Part shown: piece by piece, positions 8,130 to 19,595 of the stretch
Layout of the letters: every line of letters starts with the position of its first letter
Numbering within the stretch: position 1 is the stretch's first letter
Assembly (NCBI GenBank): GCA_964553925.1
Contig: CAZKNR010000019.1
Coordinates: 1 to 64,000, forward strand
DNA: 64,000 nt
Direction: 5' to 3'
DNA from: DAISKN01 sp964553925
GTDB lineage: Bacteria > Acidobacteriota > Vicinamibacteria > Marinacidobacterales > SMYC01
Position numbers and translations under genes: made by a program
The notes under the pieces: generated by a model
What the model was told of the DNA's origin: nothing
The model's input: only the letters and a program-made list of their open reading frames with translations
The model's database searches: none

Positions 8130-9169
8130 AGCTCGGGCTGAACCTCGGCTTTCTCACGTCATCGAATCCAAACCCCGTGCCCCTGGCCCTCGAGGCGGAG
8201 AGGCTCGGCTACGACTCGGTCTGGGTCGCCGAAGCCTGGGGCTCCGATGCGGTGAGCCTCCTCGCCTGGGTCGGGGCGTCGACGACGCGAATCTCTCTCG
8301 GCACCGCGATTCTCCAGATCCCGTCGAGAACCCCCGCTCTCATGGCGATGACCGCGGCCACCCTCGATCGATTGAGCGGCGGCAGACTCCTTCTGGGACT
8401 CGGCGTCTCCGGTCCCCAGGTGGTCGAGGGCTGGCACGGAGTTCCGTACGGGAAACCTCTTTCACGAACTCGAGAGACCGTCGAGATCGTGCGACGGATC
8501 CTCGCTCGCGAGGAGCCTCTCCTGTTTCGCGGCGAGTCGTACACGATTCCGGTGGAAGAATCAGAACTGGGAAAGCCGCTGAAGCTCATGATGGCTCCGC
8601 TGCGGCCATCGATACCCATCTACGTCGCCGCTCTCGGCCCGAAGAACGTGGCTCTCGCCGCCGAGATCGCGGACGGGTGGCTGCCGATCTTCTACTCGCC
8701 CTTCCACTCGGACATCTTCCAGGACTCCATCGACGCGGGATTCGCGAAGAGGTCCGTCGAGCGGCCCTTCGACGTCGCTCCGGGAGTGACCGTCGCCCTC
8801 GGATCGGACCTCGAGAAGTGCTTCGATTCCGTGAAACCGACCCTCGGGCTCTACATCGGCGGAATGGGGGCTCCGGGCAAGAACTTCTACAACGACCTCG
8901 CCTGCCGATACGGCTACGAGAAAGAGGCCGCCCTCATCCAGGAGCTCTACCTTCAGGGCAAGAAGAAGGAGGCCATCGCTTCTGTCCCGAGTACGCTCGT
9001 CGACGAGGTCGCGCTCTGCGGCCCGAAGGAGAGGATCGCGGACCGCGTCCAGGCGTGGAAGGATGCCGGCGTCTCCACACTCATCTGCACGCTGCACGAC
9101 GCCGCGGCGATGAAAGTCATGGCAGAGATCGTTGGCGGCGCAGCCAGCGACCCGGCGTTGCGCCCGTGA
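8126..9169 (+). CDS. LLM-class F420-dependent oxidoreductase
   Basis: A 347-residue luciferase-like TIM barrel. The N-terminus (GLNLGFL), VWVAEAWGSDA, the non-prolyl bulge region LGTAILQIPSRTP and DRLSGGRLLLGLGVSGP match probable F420-dependent oxidoreductases of the Rv3520c type. The start ATG overlaps the nth stop (ATGA), so nth and this gene are coupled. The substrate is unknown. Its 3' end overlaps the relic of an amidohydrolase gene on the other strand. Confidence 0.88.
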   Translation: MKLGLNLGFLTSSNPNPVPLALEAERLGYDSVWVAEAWGSDAVSLLAWVGASTTRISLGTAILQIPSRTPALMAMTAATLDRLSGGRLLLGLGVSGPQVVEGWHGVPYGKPLSRTRETVEIVRRILAREEPLLFRGESYTIPVEESELGKPLKLMMAPLRPSIPIYVAALGPKNVALAAEIADGWLPIFYSPFHSDIFQDSIDAGFAKRSVERPFDVAPGVTVALGSDLEKCFDSVKPTLGLYIGGMGAPGKNFYNDLACRYGYEKEAALIQELYLQGKKKEAIASVPSTLVDEVALCGPKERIADRVQAWKDAGVSTLICTLHDAAAMKVMAEIVGGAASDPALRP

Positions 9170-9260
9170 GCTCGCCTCCTTTGAGCGCGAACTCTCCGTT
9201 GACGAGTACGTGCACGACGCCTTCGGAGAAGCGATGGGGATCCTCCCAGGTCGTCAGACC
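9119..9260 (-). pseudogene. Relic of an N-acyl-D-amino-acid deacylase-type amidohydrolase (C-terminus only)
   Basis: The minus strand reads a short open stretch containing WEDPHRFSEGVVHVLVNGEF and then LTGATPGRWLRR before a stop. This matches the C-terminal end of D-aminoacylase-like amidohydrolases (typically DP..F..G..YVLVNG......TGALPGR.L). Nothing upstream encodes the metal-binding barrel. It is therefore the last ~47 codons of a gene whose body has been lost, and it abuts the toxin-antitoxin module. Confidence 0.6.
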
Positions 9261-9317
9261 GGCGCTAGGCCGCGTTGACGGCTCGGACCCTCGACTACAG
9301 ACCGAGAGCGGCTCCCC

Positions 9318-9694
9318 TCAGGTCAGAATGATGGGGACGTCATACTTTGCGATGTCTCCATCATGGGTAACGAGAGTCAGTCCTTCCACGAGACACTGTG
9401 CAATCAGCAACCGATCGAAGGGATCCCGATGGTGCATCGGGAGCTCGCCGACTTTGAAGGCGTGATCGACCGTCATCGCCAGTCTCTCGAACGGCTGTTC
9501 CTCCAACACGCGGGAGAATCGCCGCGGAACGGCGAGCTTTCCGAGAGCTCTCTTGAAGACGATCTCCCAGACGTTCACGCGCTGAAGTAGACGACCCTTG
9601 AGGGCTCGCGTATCGCCTCTCGCGCGCTTTTGCCCAGTTCGGCGGCATCCGCTAGCCACCATAGAAGCGTGTGGGTATCGAGGAGCAAATTCAC
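9318..9694 (-). pseudogene. VapC-type PIN-domain toxin, frameshifted
   Basis: The gene starts with GTG at 9694, overlapping the antitoxin stop (GTGA). Its first half reads NLLLDTHTLLWWLADA, the normal PIN N-terminus with the first acidic residue. After VVYFSA a TGA (9577-9575) interrupts; reading resumes one frame over as NVWEIVFKRALGKL and continues through HHRDPFDRLLIAQ and LVTHDGDIAKYDVP. Exactly one base appears to be missing between SA and NVWE. All four acidic positions (D, E, D, D) exist across the two frames. It is either a dead toxin beside an intact antitoxin or a sequencing error. Confidence 0.75.
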
Positions 9695-9936
9695 GTCGGC
9701 TTCGCGCCGAGCGCCTCGGCGATGTCAGCCGGAAGCTCGTCGAAATCGGGAGCGATGCGAATTTTTCCGCGCAGCGCCCCCGGCTCGCGAGGTCTCTCTG
9801 TCTTCCTGTATGCCCGAAGGACAGCCACGGGCCTACCGGCGCGACAAATGATGACCTCCTCACCCTCTGACGCCTTCTCGATGAGCTCCGAGAGGCTCGC
9901 CTTGGCTTCTGAGACGGTGTTGATGACCATGTACAT
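9691..9936 (-). CDS. Phd/YefM-family antitoxin
   Basis: An 81-residue protein whose N-terminus (NTVSEAKASLSELIEKASEG) is the DNA-binding fold of Phd/YefM antitoxins, followed by EEVIICRAGRPVAVL and a charged C-terminal tail that would wrap the toxin. It overlaps the PIN gene by 4 bp, the usual antitoxin-first order. A 15-bp palindrome just upstream is a plausible autoregulatory operator. Confidence 0.85.
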   Translation of the reverse strand: MYMVINTVSEAKASLSELIEKASEGEEVIICRAGRPVAVLRAYRKTERPREPGALRGKIRIAPDFDELPADIAEALGAKPT

Positions 9937-9945
9937 CGAACCAGA

Positions 9946-9960
9946 CCAGACCAGGTCTGG
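9946..9960. promoter_or_regulatory. Palindromic operator candidate for the antitoxin-toxin pair
   Basis: CCAGACC and GGTCTGG flank a single A, a perfect inverted repeat 10 bp upstream of the antitoxin start. A further CCAGA half-site repeats at 9941. Phd-type antitoxins bind such repeats to repress their own operon. Confidence 0.5.
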
Positions 9961-10020
9961 CCATGTGGATAGTGTACAACGCGGTACCGATCTGATGTCG
10001 AGCGGAGCTCAGGGCGCTTC

Positions 10021-11466
10021 TCAGCGCCCGATCGTAGTCGGCCCGTCGGACAACCGGTAGAGCTTGGTCTGGGTGCGGATGTAAAGGGCGTCGCCCGCGA
10101 TCGCGGGGCTCGCGAGCGTCATCTCCTCGAGCGGGTTTCTCCCCACTTCCTCGTAGGCCGCTCCGTCCTTCGCGACGAACGTATCGCCGTCCTCGCTCAG
10201 GAAGAAGACGTTTCCGCCGTAGGCCCAGGGCGAGCTCGAGAAGGTGAATCCTCCACCGCCCACTCGCGCTCGATAGAGGCGCTCTCCCGTGCGGGCGTCG
10301 AAGACAGTGAGAATCCCGTTGTCGTTCACGACGTAGATCCGGCCGCCGTAGGAGAGGGGCGACGAGGTGTACGCGGAAGCTTGAGGGTTGTGCCAGGCCA
10401 CGAACTCATTGGACTTGGTCCCCTCGGCGAGCGAGATATCTCCGGAGGCGCCGGGGCGAACGGCGAACATCGGCCGGTTCGATTCTCCCTGGGACCCGGT
10501 TCCTACATAGAGAAGCCCGTCGCCCGCGATGGCGGTCGGCGTCGCCTGGCCCGTGAGCCCGGAGAGACGCCAGAGCGGGTTCCCTTCGACGTCGTATCCA
10601 ATCGCGAGCCCGTGTCCCACGGCGACGACTTCGCTCCTCCGCGGCGTCACCCAAACGAAAGGCGTCGACCATCCGGAGCGGATCATGCCCTCGTTCCCCA
10701 CACCACGAGCGATCTTCCATAGCTCCTTCCCCGTCCGCTTGTCGACGGCGGCGAGAAAGGAGCCTTCCTGGTTGTCGGACTGGACGTACACCCGTTCCGA
10801 GTCGACCGCGGGAGACGCGGCGGTTCCAAAGTCGAGATAGATCGGCTGCGGCGGGAAGCGATGTTCCCACACGAGGTCGCCCGCGAGGCTGTACGCGAAG
10901 AGCCCCACGTTTCCGAAGTAGACGTAGACCCTCTCCCCGTCGGTCGCGGGAGTCTCCGAGGCATAGGTGTTCTTGCGGTGCCGCCCGCCGAAAGGCTTCC
11001 CTTCATGCGCCGCGCGCTCCCAGAGGAGAGCGCCGGTCTCGGCGTCGATCGCGTAGACCATGTATCGGATCGACTCCGTCTCCTTGGAGAGCTCGATGTC
11101 GCGGGAGACGACCCGCGCCAGGACTTCATCGTCGGAGTGACCCTGGGCCGCGAGCTCCGCCGCGTAGTCGTTGCCGAAGATTCCCTTGGAAGGCTCCTTG
11201 AATGAACCGTCGGTGCTGATCGCGGAAGTGATGAAGATCTTTCTACCCCAAACGATGGGCGACGACCAGCCGCGCCCCGGGATCTCTTTGACCCAGACGA
11301 CGTTGCTTTCGCGCGACCACCGGGTGGGGGGCGCGCCGGCCGACGCGACTGCGGAGCCGGAGGGCCCGCGGAACTGCGGCCAGTTCTCCTCGGCTACGGA
11401 CGAGGCGAGGAGCGCGGAAAAAAGACAGACGCCGGTCGCGACCGCATCTCTCCCGGCCCGCTTCAA
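10021..11466 (-). CDS. Secreted PQQ-like beta-propeller protein
   Basis: About 481 residues from a TTG immediately after the upstream stop. An N-terminal signal peptide (about 1-26, ending SSVAEE) is followed by NWPQFRGP, typical of PQQ-like outer-membrane-assembly-type propeller proteins in Acidobacteria and Planctomycetes. Repeated blades are seen, such as AIDAETGALLWE, AVDKRTGKELWK and VFDARTGERLYR. No quinoprotein dehydrogenase catalytic residues were recognised, so a scaffold role in the periplasm is more likely than an enzyme. It is cotranscribed with the small secreted protein upstream. Confidence 0.8.
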   Translation of the reverse strand: MKRAGRDAVATGVCLFSALLASSVAEENWPQFRGPSGSAVASAGAPPTRWSRESNVVWVKEIPGRGWSSPIVWGRKIFITSAISTDGSFKEPSKGIFGNDYAAELAAQGHSDDEVLARVVSRDIELSKETESIRYMVYAIDAETGALLWERAAHEGKPFGGRHRKNTYASETPATDGERVYVYFGNVGLFAYSLAGDLVWEHRFPPQPIYLDFGTAASPAVDSERVYVQSDNQEGSFLAAVDKRTGKELWKIARGVGNEGMIRSGWSTPFVWVTPRRSEVVAVGHGLAIGYDVEGNPLWRLSGLTGQATPTAIAGDGLLYVGTGSQGESNRPMFAVRPGASGDISLAEGTKSNEFVAWHNPQASAYTSSPLSYGGRIYVVNDNGILTVFDARTGERLYRARVGGGGFTFSSSPWAYGGNVFFLSEDGDTFVAKDGAAYEEVGRNPLEEMTLASPAIAGDALYIRTQTKLYRLSDGPTTIGR

Positions 11467-11847
11467 TCAGTTCGTCTCGCGCTTCTTCGCGACGACTTTA
11501 AGCTGACTCGGATCGTCGATGCGGATGAAGTACTTCCCGCTTTCTTCTTCTACCTTGCCGGTGGCGCGAACGTTCCTGCGCTCGTATTTCTTCACCACAT
11601 CGACTTGGAACTTGTACATCGACTTCGCCTGCACCAGCGCCTGGAACGCCGTTGTGGTGTCGGCCCCGAAGTAGAGGTGGATTCCGAATTTGGACTTGGA
11701 GTGGGAATAGATCCTTCCTTCGACGACGATTTTCTTCCCGACCTGATCCTTGCCGATGGCCTCGGGACGAATGGCTGCCTCCTCTTGCGCGAAGACGGCC
11801 GGGGCGAACCCGAGAAGTAGCGTGAGGGCGATGTTAGAGGCTTTCAC
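11467..11847 (-). CDS. Small secreted protein, OB-fold-like, unknown function
   Basis: A 126-residue protein with a clear signal peptide (ALTLLLGFAPAVFAQEE). The mature part alternates short beta-like strands (KKIVVEGRIYSHSKSKFGIH and NVRATGKVEEESGKYFIRI), as in small periplasmic OB-fold proteins. No enzymatic motif is visible. Its stop is directly followed by the TTG of the PQQ-propeller gene, so the two form an operon. Confidence 0.7.
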   Translation of the reverse strand: MKASNIALTLLLGFAPAVFAQEEAAIRPEAIGKDQVGKKIVVEGRIYSHSKSKFGIHLYFGADTTTAFQALVQAKSMYKFQVDVVKKYERRNVRATGKVEEESGKYFIRIDDPSQLKVVAKKRETN

Positions 11848-11880
11848 GAGAAGACCCCCCTTTCGAATGTTCCGGAAGGG

Positions 11881-11909
11881 ACGCTACCATCGAGTCCGAA
11901 GGTTGTCAA
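11881..11909 (-). promoter_or_regulatory. Promoter for the 11847-10021 operon
   Basis: On the minus strand TTGACA (11909-11904) is followed after 17 bp by TAGCGT (11886-11881), about 35 bp before the start of the small secreted protein. The -35 is perfect and the -10 is weak. Confidence 0.4.
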
Positions 11910-11930
11910 AGCAACGTGGCCCGGGAGCGA

Positions 11931-11948
11931 GCATTAATTAATTAATGC
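11931..11948. repeat. 18-bp perfect AT-rich palindrome over the rhomboid stop codon
   Basis: GCATTAATTAATTAATGC is its own reverse complement and covers the end of the rhomboid gene. An all-AT core of 14 bp is striking in this GC-rich background. It may be a protein-binding site, since it is too AT-rich for a strong terminator stem. Confidence 0.6.
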
Positions 11949-12709
11949 ACCATGTTGGGGTCGTTGCCGCCTCCCGAGCGCTTTTCGTAGTAAGCCTCGA
12001 ACTTCTTCCTCAAGCGCTTCATGCGCCACCGCCGGTAGAAGTCCCGGAGCGAGCCCGAGCCCGTCATCCTATCTCGGCCGTCGCCGCCTCGCGCGGAGAT
12101 CCTGAGGAATCCCGTCCACCGGATGAGAGCGAGTCCGGTCAGAAGTCCCCCGAGGTGCACGATGTGAGCGACGCCCTCGGCGCCGAGAACCGCGCTCGCG
12201 AACGCGATGAAGCCCCACCCGATGACGGCGTACCGGGCCTCGACGGGAAACGTCATCAGGATCCAGATCTGGTTGCGCGGGAACAGGACCGCGTAGGCGA
12301 GAAGGATCCCGTAGATCGCCCCCGAGGCGCCGACGATAGGAGCGCTGTAGAACGGTCCATAGGGAATGAACGCAAAAAGGGCCGCTCCCAGACCGCATAA
12401 GACGTAGTACCGGACGAAGAGCGTCGTCCCCCAGGTCCTCTCGACCGCGCATCCGAACATGAAGAGGGCGAGCATGTTGAAGAGCAGATGAAACAGCGCC
12501 CCATGGAGGAACATGTAGGTTCCGACGCGCCAGAGCTGAAAGCCCGGGGGAAGAACGGAAGGCGCCGAGAGCCAGAACCAGCTGTCGAACGGCCCGATCA
12601 GCGCTTGAAGGAGAAACGCGATGCCGTTCGCGATGATGAGGGACTTGACGCCCGGTGTGAGCGGACCCCCGAAGCTGTTGGTGATCTCCTGCCGATAGGG
12701 GTAGGCCAT
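11942..12709 (-). CDS. Rhomboid-family intramembrane serine protease
   Basis: A 255-residue membrane protein with about six helices. The catalytic Ser is in GASGAIYG (Ser129) and the catalytic His in VHLGGLLTG (His185, HxxGxxxG). HLLFNM (residues 74-79) and the L1-loop WR region are the usual rhomboid marks. A basic, hydrophilic C-terminal tail of about 60 residues (RRWRMKRLRKKFEAYYEKR) is cytoplasmic. Substrates are unknown. It stands alone between the helical-repeat gene and the secreted-protein operon. Confidence 0.9.
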   Translation of the reverse strand: MAYPYRQEITNSFGGPLTPGVKSLIIANGIAFLLQALIGPFDSWFWLSAPSVLPPGFQLWRVGTYMFLHGALFHLLFNMLALFMFGCAVERTWGTTLFVRYYVLCGLGAALFAFIPYGPFYSAPIVGASGAIYGILLAYAVLFPRNQIWILMTFPVEARYAVIGWGFIAFASAVLGAEGVAHIVHLGGLLTGLALIRWTGFLRISARGGDGRDRMTGSGSLRDFYRRWRMKRLRKKFEAYYEKRSGGGNDPNMVH

Positions 12710-12734
12710 GGGCTCAATTAGCTTAGCACGCGCT

Positions 12735-14771
12735 TCAGGGCGCCGACAGGCGGCGGGTTACGACCGCGATGGCGTCTCTATGCGACAGCCGCGATGCCGC
12801 GAGGAGCGCCGCCTCGTCCCCCGCTCTCGCGTCCTCCGCGAGGATCCTCCAGAGCTTCTCCTGCATGGGACGGCTCCGGCGAACCTCCGATTCCTCGGAA
12901 AGCTCCAGATACAGGAGAACGCCGATGCTCCTCGCGGTGCCGTCCTCGGACATCTCCTGGAGAAGCTTCCGTGCCCGTTCCCGCGCCAGTCTGCGGACGG
13001 CGCCTCGCGCGATCGCCCGCTCGCGGGGAGAGGACGGATCCAGGTTTCCGAGGAGAAGCCTCAGAGTCCAGGCCTCGCCGGAGGGAACGAGCGCGGCCGC
13101 CGCACGGAATCGGACCGCGCGATTGGGATCGCCGGCGAGACGATGGAGCCGGGGAGCGAACGATCCGAGATCCGCTTCCGCCAGGGCTGCGAACGCGGCC
13201 TCGAGGCTCGCTTTCGACGCTCCCGAAACCGAACCCGCCGCGACGTCGATGAGCACCGGTAGATACTTTGGCTCCCCACTCAGCGACATCGCCAGGTGGA
13301 CGCGCTCCGCGAGAGCGTCCGGCGCCGCGGAAGCGAGGTCAGAAAGCGCAACGCGAGTCAGGGCGGCGAAGCCCGAGGGAGAACGGGAAGCGCCGGACGC
13401 TGCCCGGCGCGCGAGATCGATAGCAATCGAGGGCTCGGCGGACGCGTCGATCACCGCCACGAGGACCGCTGTCGGATCGGAGGGGTTCAGAAGCTCGACT
13501 CGAAGCCATGCGCTCGCCCCCGGACCGCCGAGAGAGACGAGAGCAAGCGCCGCCGAGCGCGCCGCGAGTGGTTCCCCCTCGCGGCGGAGACGGGAGAGCG
13601 CCGGGACCGAAAGGAATCGATCGGGTCGCCGCAGGAGCCGCTTCACCGCATCCTTTGTCCCGAGCGCCTCGAGACGCAGGCGCGCATCGGGTAGAGGCAG
13701 AATCGCGAGCGCGTCGAGGAAAACCTCGTCCGCCTCGCTCTCCAAGAGGAACCGGCCGAGATCCTCTCGCGGGAGCAGGCTCGACATGATTTCGAAGACC
13801 TCAGGGACGCCGGAAGCGATGGCGCCGGCCCAAGCGTCCGGCATGGCGCGAAGCGCCTCTCGCATTTCGGTATCGCCTCTGGCCGGAGAAAGAAGAAGCG
13901 ACGCGAGGGCCCAGCCCCTGGCTCGCTCCGCGCGCCTCACCCGATCGCGAATCGCCCGGCGGCCCGAGCGCGCGAAGTAGGGATAGAGCCGGTCGATGTG
14001 CTCCCGGCTCAAGGGAAGGCCGAGAAGGGCTTCATGATCCCGTTCCGCCAGCCATCGGATCGCGCGGTACCGCGCATCCGGAGAAAGCGCTAGAACCCGC
14101 TGCTTGATCTCGAGAGGGGACTCGGTGTCGGGGAAGCGTTGCGATTCCGGTGCCGCCGCGGGCTCCCGGTTTCGACGAAGCCAGCGGCGAACCGAAGCTC
14201 CGAGAGGAGACTCCTCGGGAAGCGCCTGGAGAATCCGGCGCGGCGACGCGGGATCCGGCGACGCCGAGGCCCAGGCGAGAAGCGCTCGAATCGACTCCCG
14301 CTCCCGCGCGCGCGAGAGATTTCTCTCGAGAGTGGTGAGGAAGTAGCGCTCGGAGAGAGGCTCGGGGCCGCCCTCGTCGTCGAAATCTCGAAGGCGCGCA
14401 TCGTCCGAGGCGGCGAGAACCTCCCTCCATCGCGCGGGCGCATCGAAATAGGACCGAAGCCCGAGTCGAACGGTCTCGAGATCCCCGCTCGCGGCAAGGA
14501 CGCGCCTCGCGGCCCAGGCCAGCTCGCTTTCGTGGGAAACGACCTCGAGGAGCGAGCGCGCCCGCGACGCCGCGGAGTCCGGATCGAGACGAGCGAGCTC
14601 CTCGAGCGCCGCGCTCATCTCCTCCGCCAGATCCGGCGGATAGAGGGGAGCGGGGAAATCGGCGAGCGCTCGAAGCCGGGAATCGAAGACCCCCTCGAGA
14701 ATGGGTACGTCCCAAGCGTCGTCGCTTTGGACCAAGAGCGCCAGGAAGAGCAGCGATGCCGGCGACCCCAC
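12735..14771 (-). CDS. Large secreted alpha-helical repeat protein (HEAT-like)
   Basis: About 678 residues of Ala/Leu/Arg-rich helices in repeating pairs (for example RLHRLAGDPNRAVRFRAAAA), characteristic of HEAT-like solenoids. The N-terminus MGSPASLLFLALLVQS may be a short signal peptide. It starts 13 bp after uvrA ends and is probably cotranscribed with it. No catalytic motif is visible; it is likely a protein-interaction scaffold. Its biased codon composition produces several long antisense open frames that are not genes. Confidence 0.7.
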   Translation of the reverse strand: MGSPASLLFLALLVQSDDAWDVPILEGVFDSRLRALADFPAPLYPPDLAEEMSAALEELARLDPDSAASRARSLLEVVSHESELAWAARRVLAASGDLETVRLGLRSYFDAPARWREVLAASDDARLRDFDDEGGPEPLSERYFLTTLERNLSRARERESIRALLAWASASPDPASPRRILQALPEESPLGASVRRWLRRNREPAAAPESQRFPDTESPLEIKQRVLALSPDARYRAIRWLAERDHEALLGLPLSREHIDRLYPYFARSGRRAIRDRVRRAERARGWALASLLLSPARGDTEMREALRAMPDAWAGAIASGVPEVFEIMSSLLPREDLGRFLLESEADEVFLDALAILPLPDARLRLEALGTKDAVKRLLRRPDRFLSVPALSRLRREGEPLAARSAALALVSLGGPGASAWLRVELLNPSDPTAVLVAVIDASAEPSIAIDLARRAASGASRSPSGFAALTRVALSDLASAAPDALAERVHLAMSLSGEPKYLPVLIDVAAGSVSGASKASLEAAFAALAEADLGSFAPRLHRLAGDPNRAVRFRAAAALVPSGEAWTLRLLLGNLDPSSPRERAIARGAVRRLARERARKLLQEMSEDGTARSIGVLLYLELSEESEVRRSRPMQEKLWRILAEDARAGDEAALLAASRLSHRDAIAVVTRRLSAP

Positions 14772-14784
14772 GAGCGGCTCCCGA

Positions 14785-17634
<2,850 letters not shown>

Positions 17635-17846
17635 GATGGCTCGAGACTAGCCCGAAGAGAACTGGGAACGCAAAGCGGGAAAATTCTGGTGTAAGAAGGG
17701 GATGTGAAGATTGGGGAGATGTGGAGATAGGCAGCCAAAAGAGGCTAAATCTGTTCTCTGTTCTCGTAGGACAACTATAACGTGAGACAGAGCCCGAGGA
17801 AGCGTACGGTGTTCCGCTCTAACTCGTGCCACGCTCTGGAACGAGC

Positions 17847-18869
17847 TCACGGCTCGGTGCATCGATCGTCGTTCCCCTTTCCTGGCGAGAGGCTTGGTTG
17901 GTCGAGCCGGCCACAGATTCCGAATCCACGCCGGCTTTCGTTGCAGCGCCACATCTCGGAGAGTCCGCAGGTGCGATACCACTCGGCGACTTCTTCGAAG
18001 GAATGGTAGTGGGCGTAGGGCGCGCCGAAGATGTCCATGAGCGCGAGCGCCGCCTCGCGCCGGTTGATTGACGGATAAGCGCGGACGCCCAGCAGGTTGG
18101 CGACGGCGCAGAAGAGCTGGAATACGGGCGCCATGACCCTCGCGATGCGCGCGAACCAACGGGCGGGAATGGGGGTGGTGAAGAGCCGAATGGTGTTGAC
18201 CAGCGGCGTCACAATCGGCTCGTACTTGTAGAGCCAGAGATAAAACGTCCCTCCCGCTTTCAGCAAAGGAGACAACGAGTCGAAGGTGCGTCGGGTGTCG
18301 GGCGTGTGGTGAAGCACTCCCGCGGAGTGGATGATGTCGAACGCCCCCGGTGCGAAAGGAGGGTACCTCAAGTCGGCTTGAACGAAATGGACCTTCTCCG
18401 GCACCGCCCCCCCAAGCTGTCGTCGGAACCTCTGACCGTGCTCCACGCCAGAGCTGAGATCCAGGGCGACGACTTCACAGCCGAACCGGGTGTAGAAGAC
18501 CGACTGGCTCCCGTTTCCGCAGCCAGCGTCGAGAACGAGCTTGCCTTCGAGCTCCTCTTGGCCGATACGCATCGGTAGAAGAAAGAACGCCTCAACTCTG
18601 GAGTCGAGGTCCATACTCCAGGTTCGACCGCCGAGGTCGTGCTGCTGCCATTCCTCGCTGAAGTTGCACTGGGTGCGGCCGTCGTGGCGCTGGGTCGGTG
18701 AGCTCGGAAAGAGTAGCGGGATTCCCCGAACAACCGGAAAGACGTGGGCCCGCGAACAACGAAGAAGCCCTTCGAGGATCTCGCCGTCGGAGGAGGTGTC
18801 CGATGCGGTCGCAATCAGGCGCTCTCCACAGCTCGGGCACCGAACGAGGTCGAGCAAGCGAAGATACAT
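17847..18869 (-). CDS. Class I SAM methyltransferase with N-terminal Trm112-like zinc segment
   Basis: About 340 residues. The first ~55 residues (VRCPSCGERL to VVRGIPLLF) look like the Trm112/YcaR zinc-ribbon-like segment that often fronts glycan-locus methyltransferases. Motif I LDAGCGNGSQS, the acidic loop LDLSSG, the motif IV region IHSAGVLHHTPDT and a hydrophobic C-terminal part follow. It resembles methyltransferases of polysaccharide or lipid-linked glycan loci. It lies next to an FkbM relic, suggesting a remnant glycan-modification island. Confidence 0.8.
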   Translation of the reverse strand: MYLRLLDLVRCPSCGERLIATASDTSSDGEILEGLLRCSRAHVFPVVRGIPLLFPSSPTQRHDGRTQCNFSEEWQQHDLGGRTWSMDLDSRVEAFFLLPMRIGQEELEGKLVLDAGCGNGSQSVFYTRFGCEVVALDLSSGVEHGQRFRRQLGGAVPEKVHFVQADLRYPPFAPGAFDIIHSAGVLHHTPDTRRTFDSLSPLLKAGGTFYLWLYKYEPIVTPLVNTIRLFTTPIPARWFARIARVMAPVFQLFCAVANLLGVRAYPSINRREAALALMDIFGAPYAHYHSFEEVAEWYRTCGLSEMWRCNESRRGFGICGRLDQPSLSPGKGNDDRCTEP

Positions 18870-19261
18870 TTCGATCGTCGTCTCGATAGCCGAAGCGCCG
18901 ATCGAGTGCGGGCTCGGTGCCGCATCCGGAATCCGCTCTCCGGCGTCTGTTCTACTTGGAAGTCTTATTTCCAGGATATCGGAGAGCCCGCGCGAACGCG
19001 AGTGTTCCGTGGCCGCTCTTCGCTCTACTGTAGGAGACCGATTCGGGTATCAGGATCGTGCGGCAAGCATCCGTTCTCGCCTCGTTCTTGGGCCCGATTA
19101 CGACGGCAACGAGGACCGGGGGTCGGCCGGCGGAGCTCCGACTGGCACCTCGCGCGGGAGCGGACAACTACTTCGCGCTCGCCTGAGGCCAGGCGGCTAG
19201 CGCCCTCCTCTATGACGCGGACATTACCTCTCACATCGGGAGGGATCGCTGGAATGGTGGC
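18870..19261. other. Intergenic stretch, no supported gene
   Basis: Short open frames exist on both strands but none has a recognisable family signature or ribosome-binding site. It lies between the methyltransferase start and the FkbM relic and is probably decayed coding DNA. Confidence 0.5.
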
Positions 19262-19575
19262 TCAGTCCGCGAGAGCCTCTCGGAGTCGGTCTCGTCGGAC
19301 CTCGGGAAGCGCCAGCAAGTTTGCGTGCGCACTGGTGGGGGTGTTGACGCGCGCTAGTCGCGCACCGATCTCGTAGAGCGCATATCGGGCCCGAGACAGG
19401 CTCAAAAGGTAGTCCGCGGCAGCTGACAGGCCTAGGCCGAAACCGTCCGCCGTATTGCGGTCGGCTTCGAACAGCACGATCGGCGCGGGTTCGCCAGGAG
19501 AGATTTCGCCCGGCGAAACACGGCGAGCTCACCGCCTTCGACGTCGCACTTGATCCTTCCCGTCTCCCCAATCCC
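19262..19575 (-). pseudogene. FkbM-family methyltransferase relic (C-terminal part, frameshifted)
   Basis: One frame reads GRIKCDVEGGELAVFRRAKSLL, matching the FkbM motif (K-x-DVEG-x-E). A shift near 19478-19490 leads into VLFEADRNTADGFG and a further ~60 residues to a stop. The N-terminal SAM-binding part is absent; the relic begins about 20 bp after the stop of the pseudoprotease gene. It is a truncated, frameshifted leftover. Confidence 0.65.
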
Positions 19576-19595
19576 CCTTGTATTGGGACTTGGAT

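Noticed and set aside
12769..13980. A 403-codon plus-strand frame over the helical-repeat gene
   Set aside because: Ser/Arg/Ala low-complexity translation, antisense to a better-supported secreted repeat protein.
17635..17846. A LexA box before uvrA
   Set aside because: Only direct GTTCTC repeats occur; no palindromic LexA site of a known type is convincing.
18952..19234. Small minus-strand frames between the methyltransferase and the FkbM relic
   Set aside because: No family motif, no ribosome-binding site, and overlapping frames on both strands are equally open.
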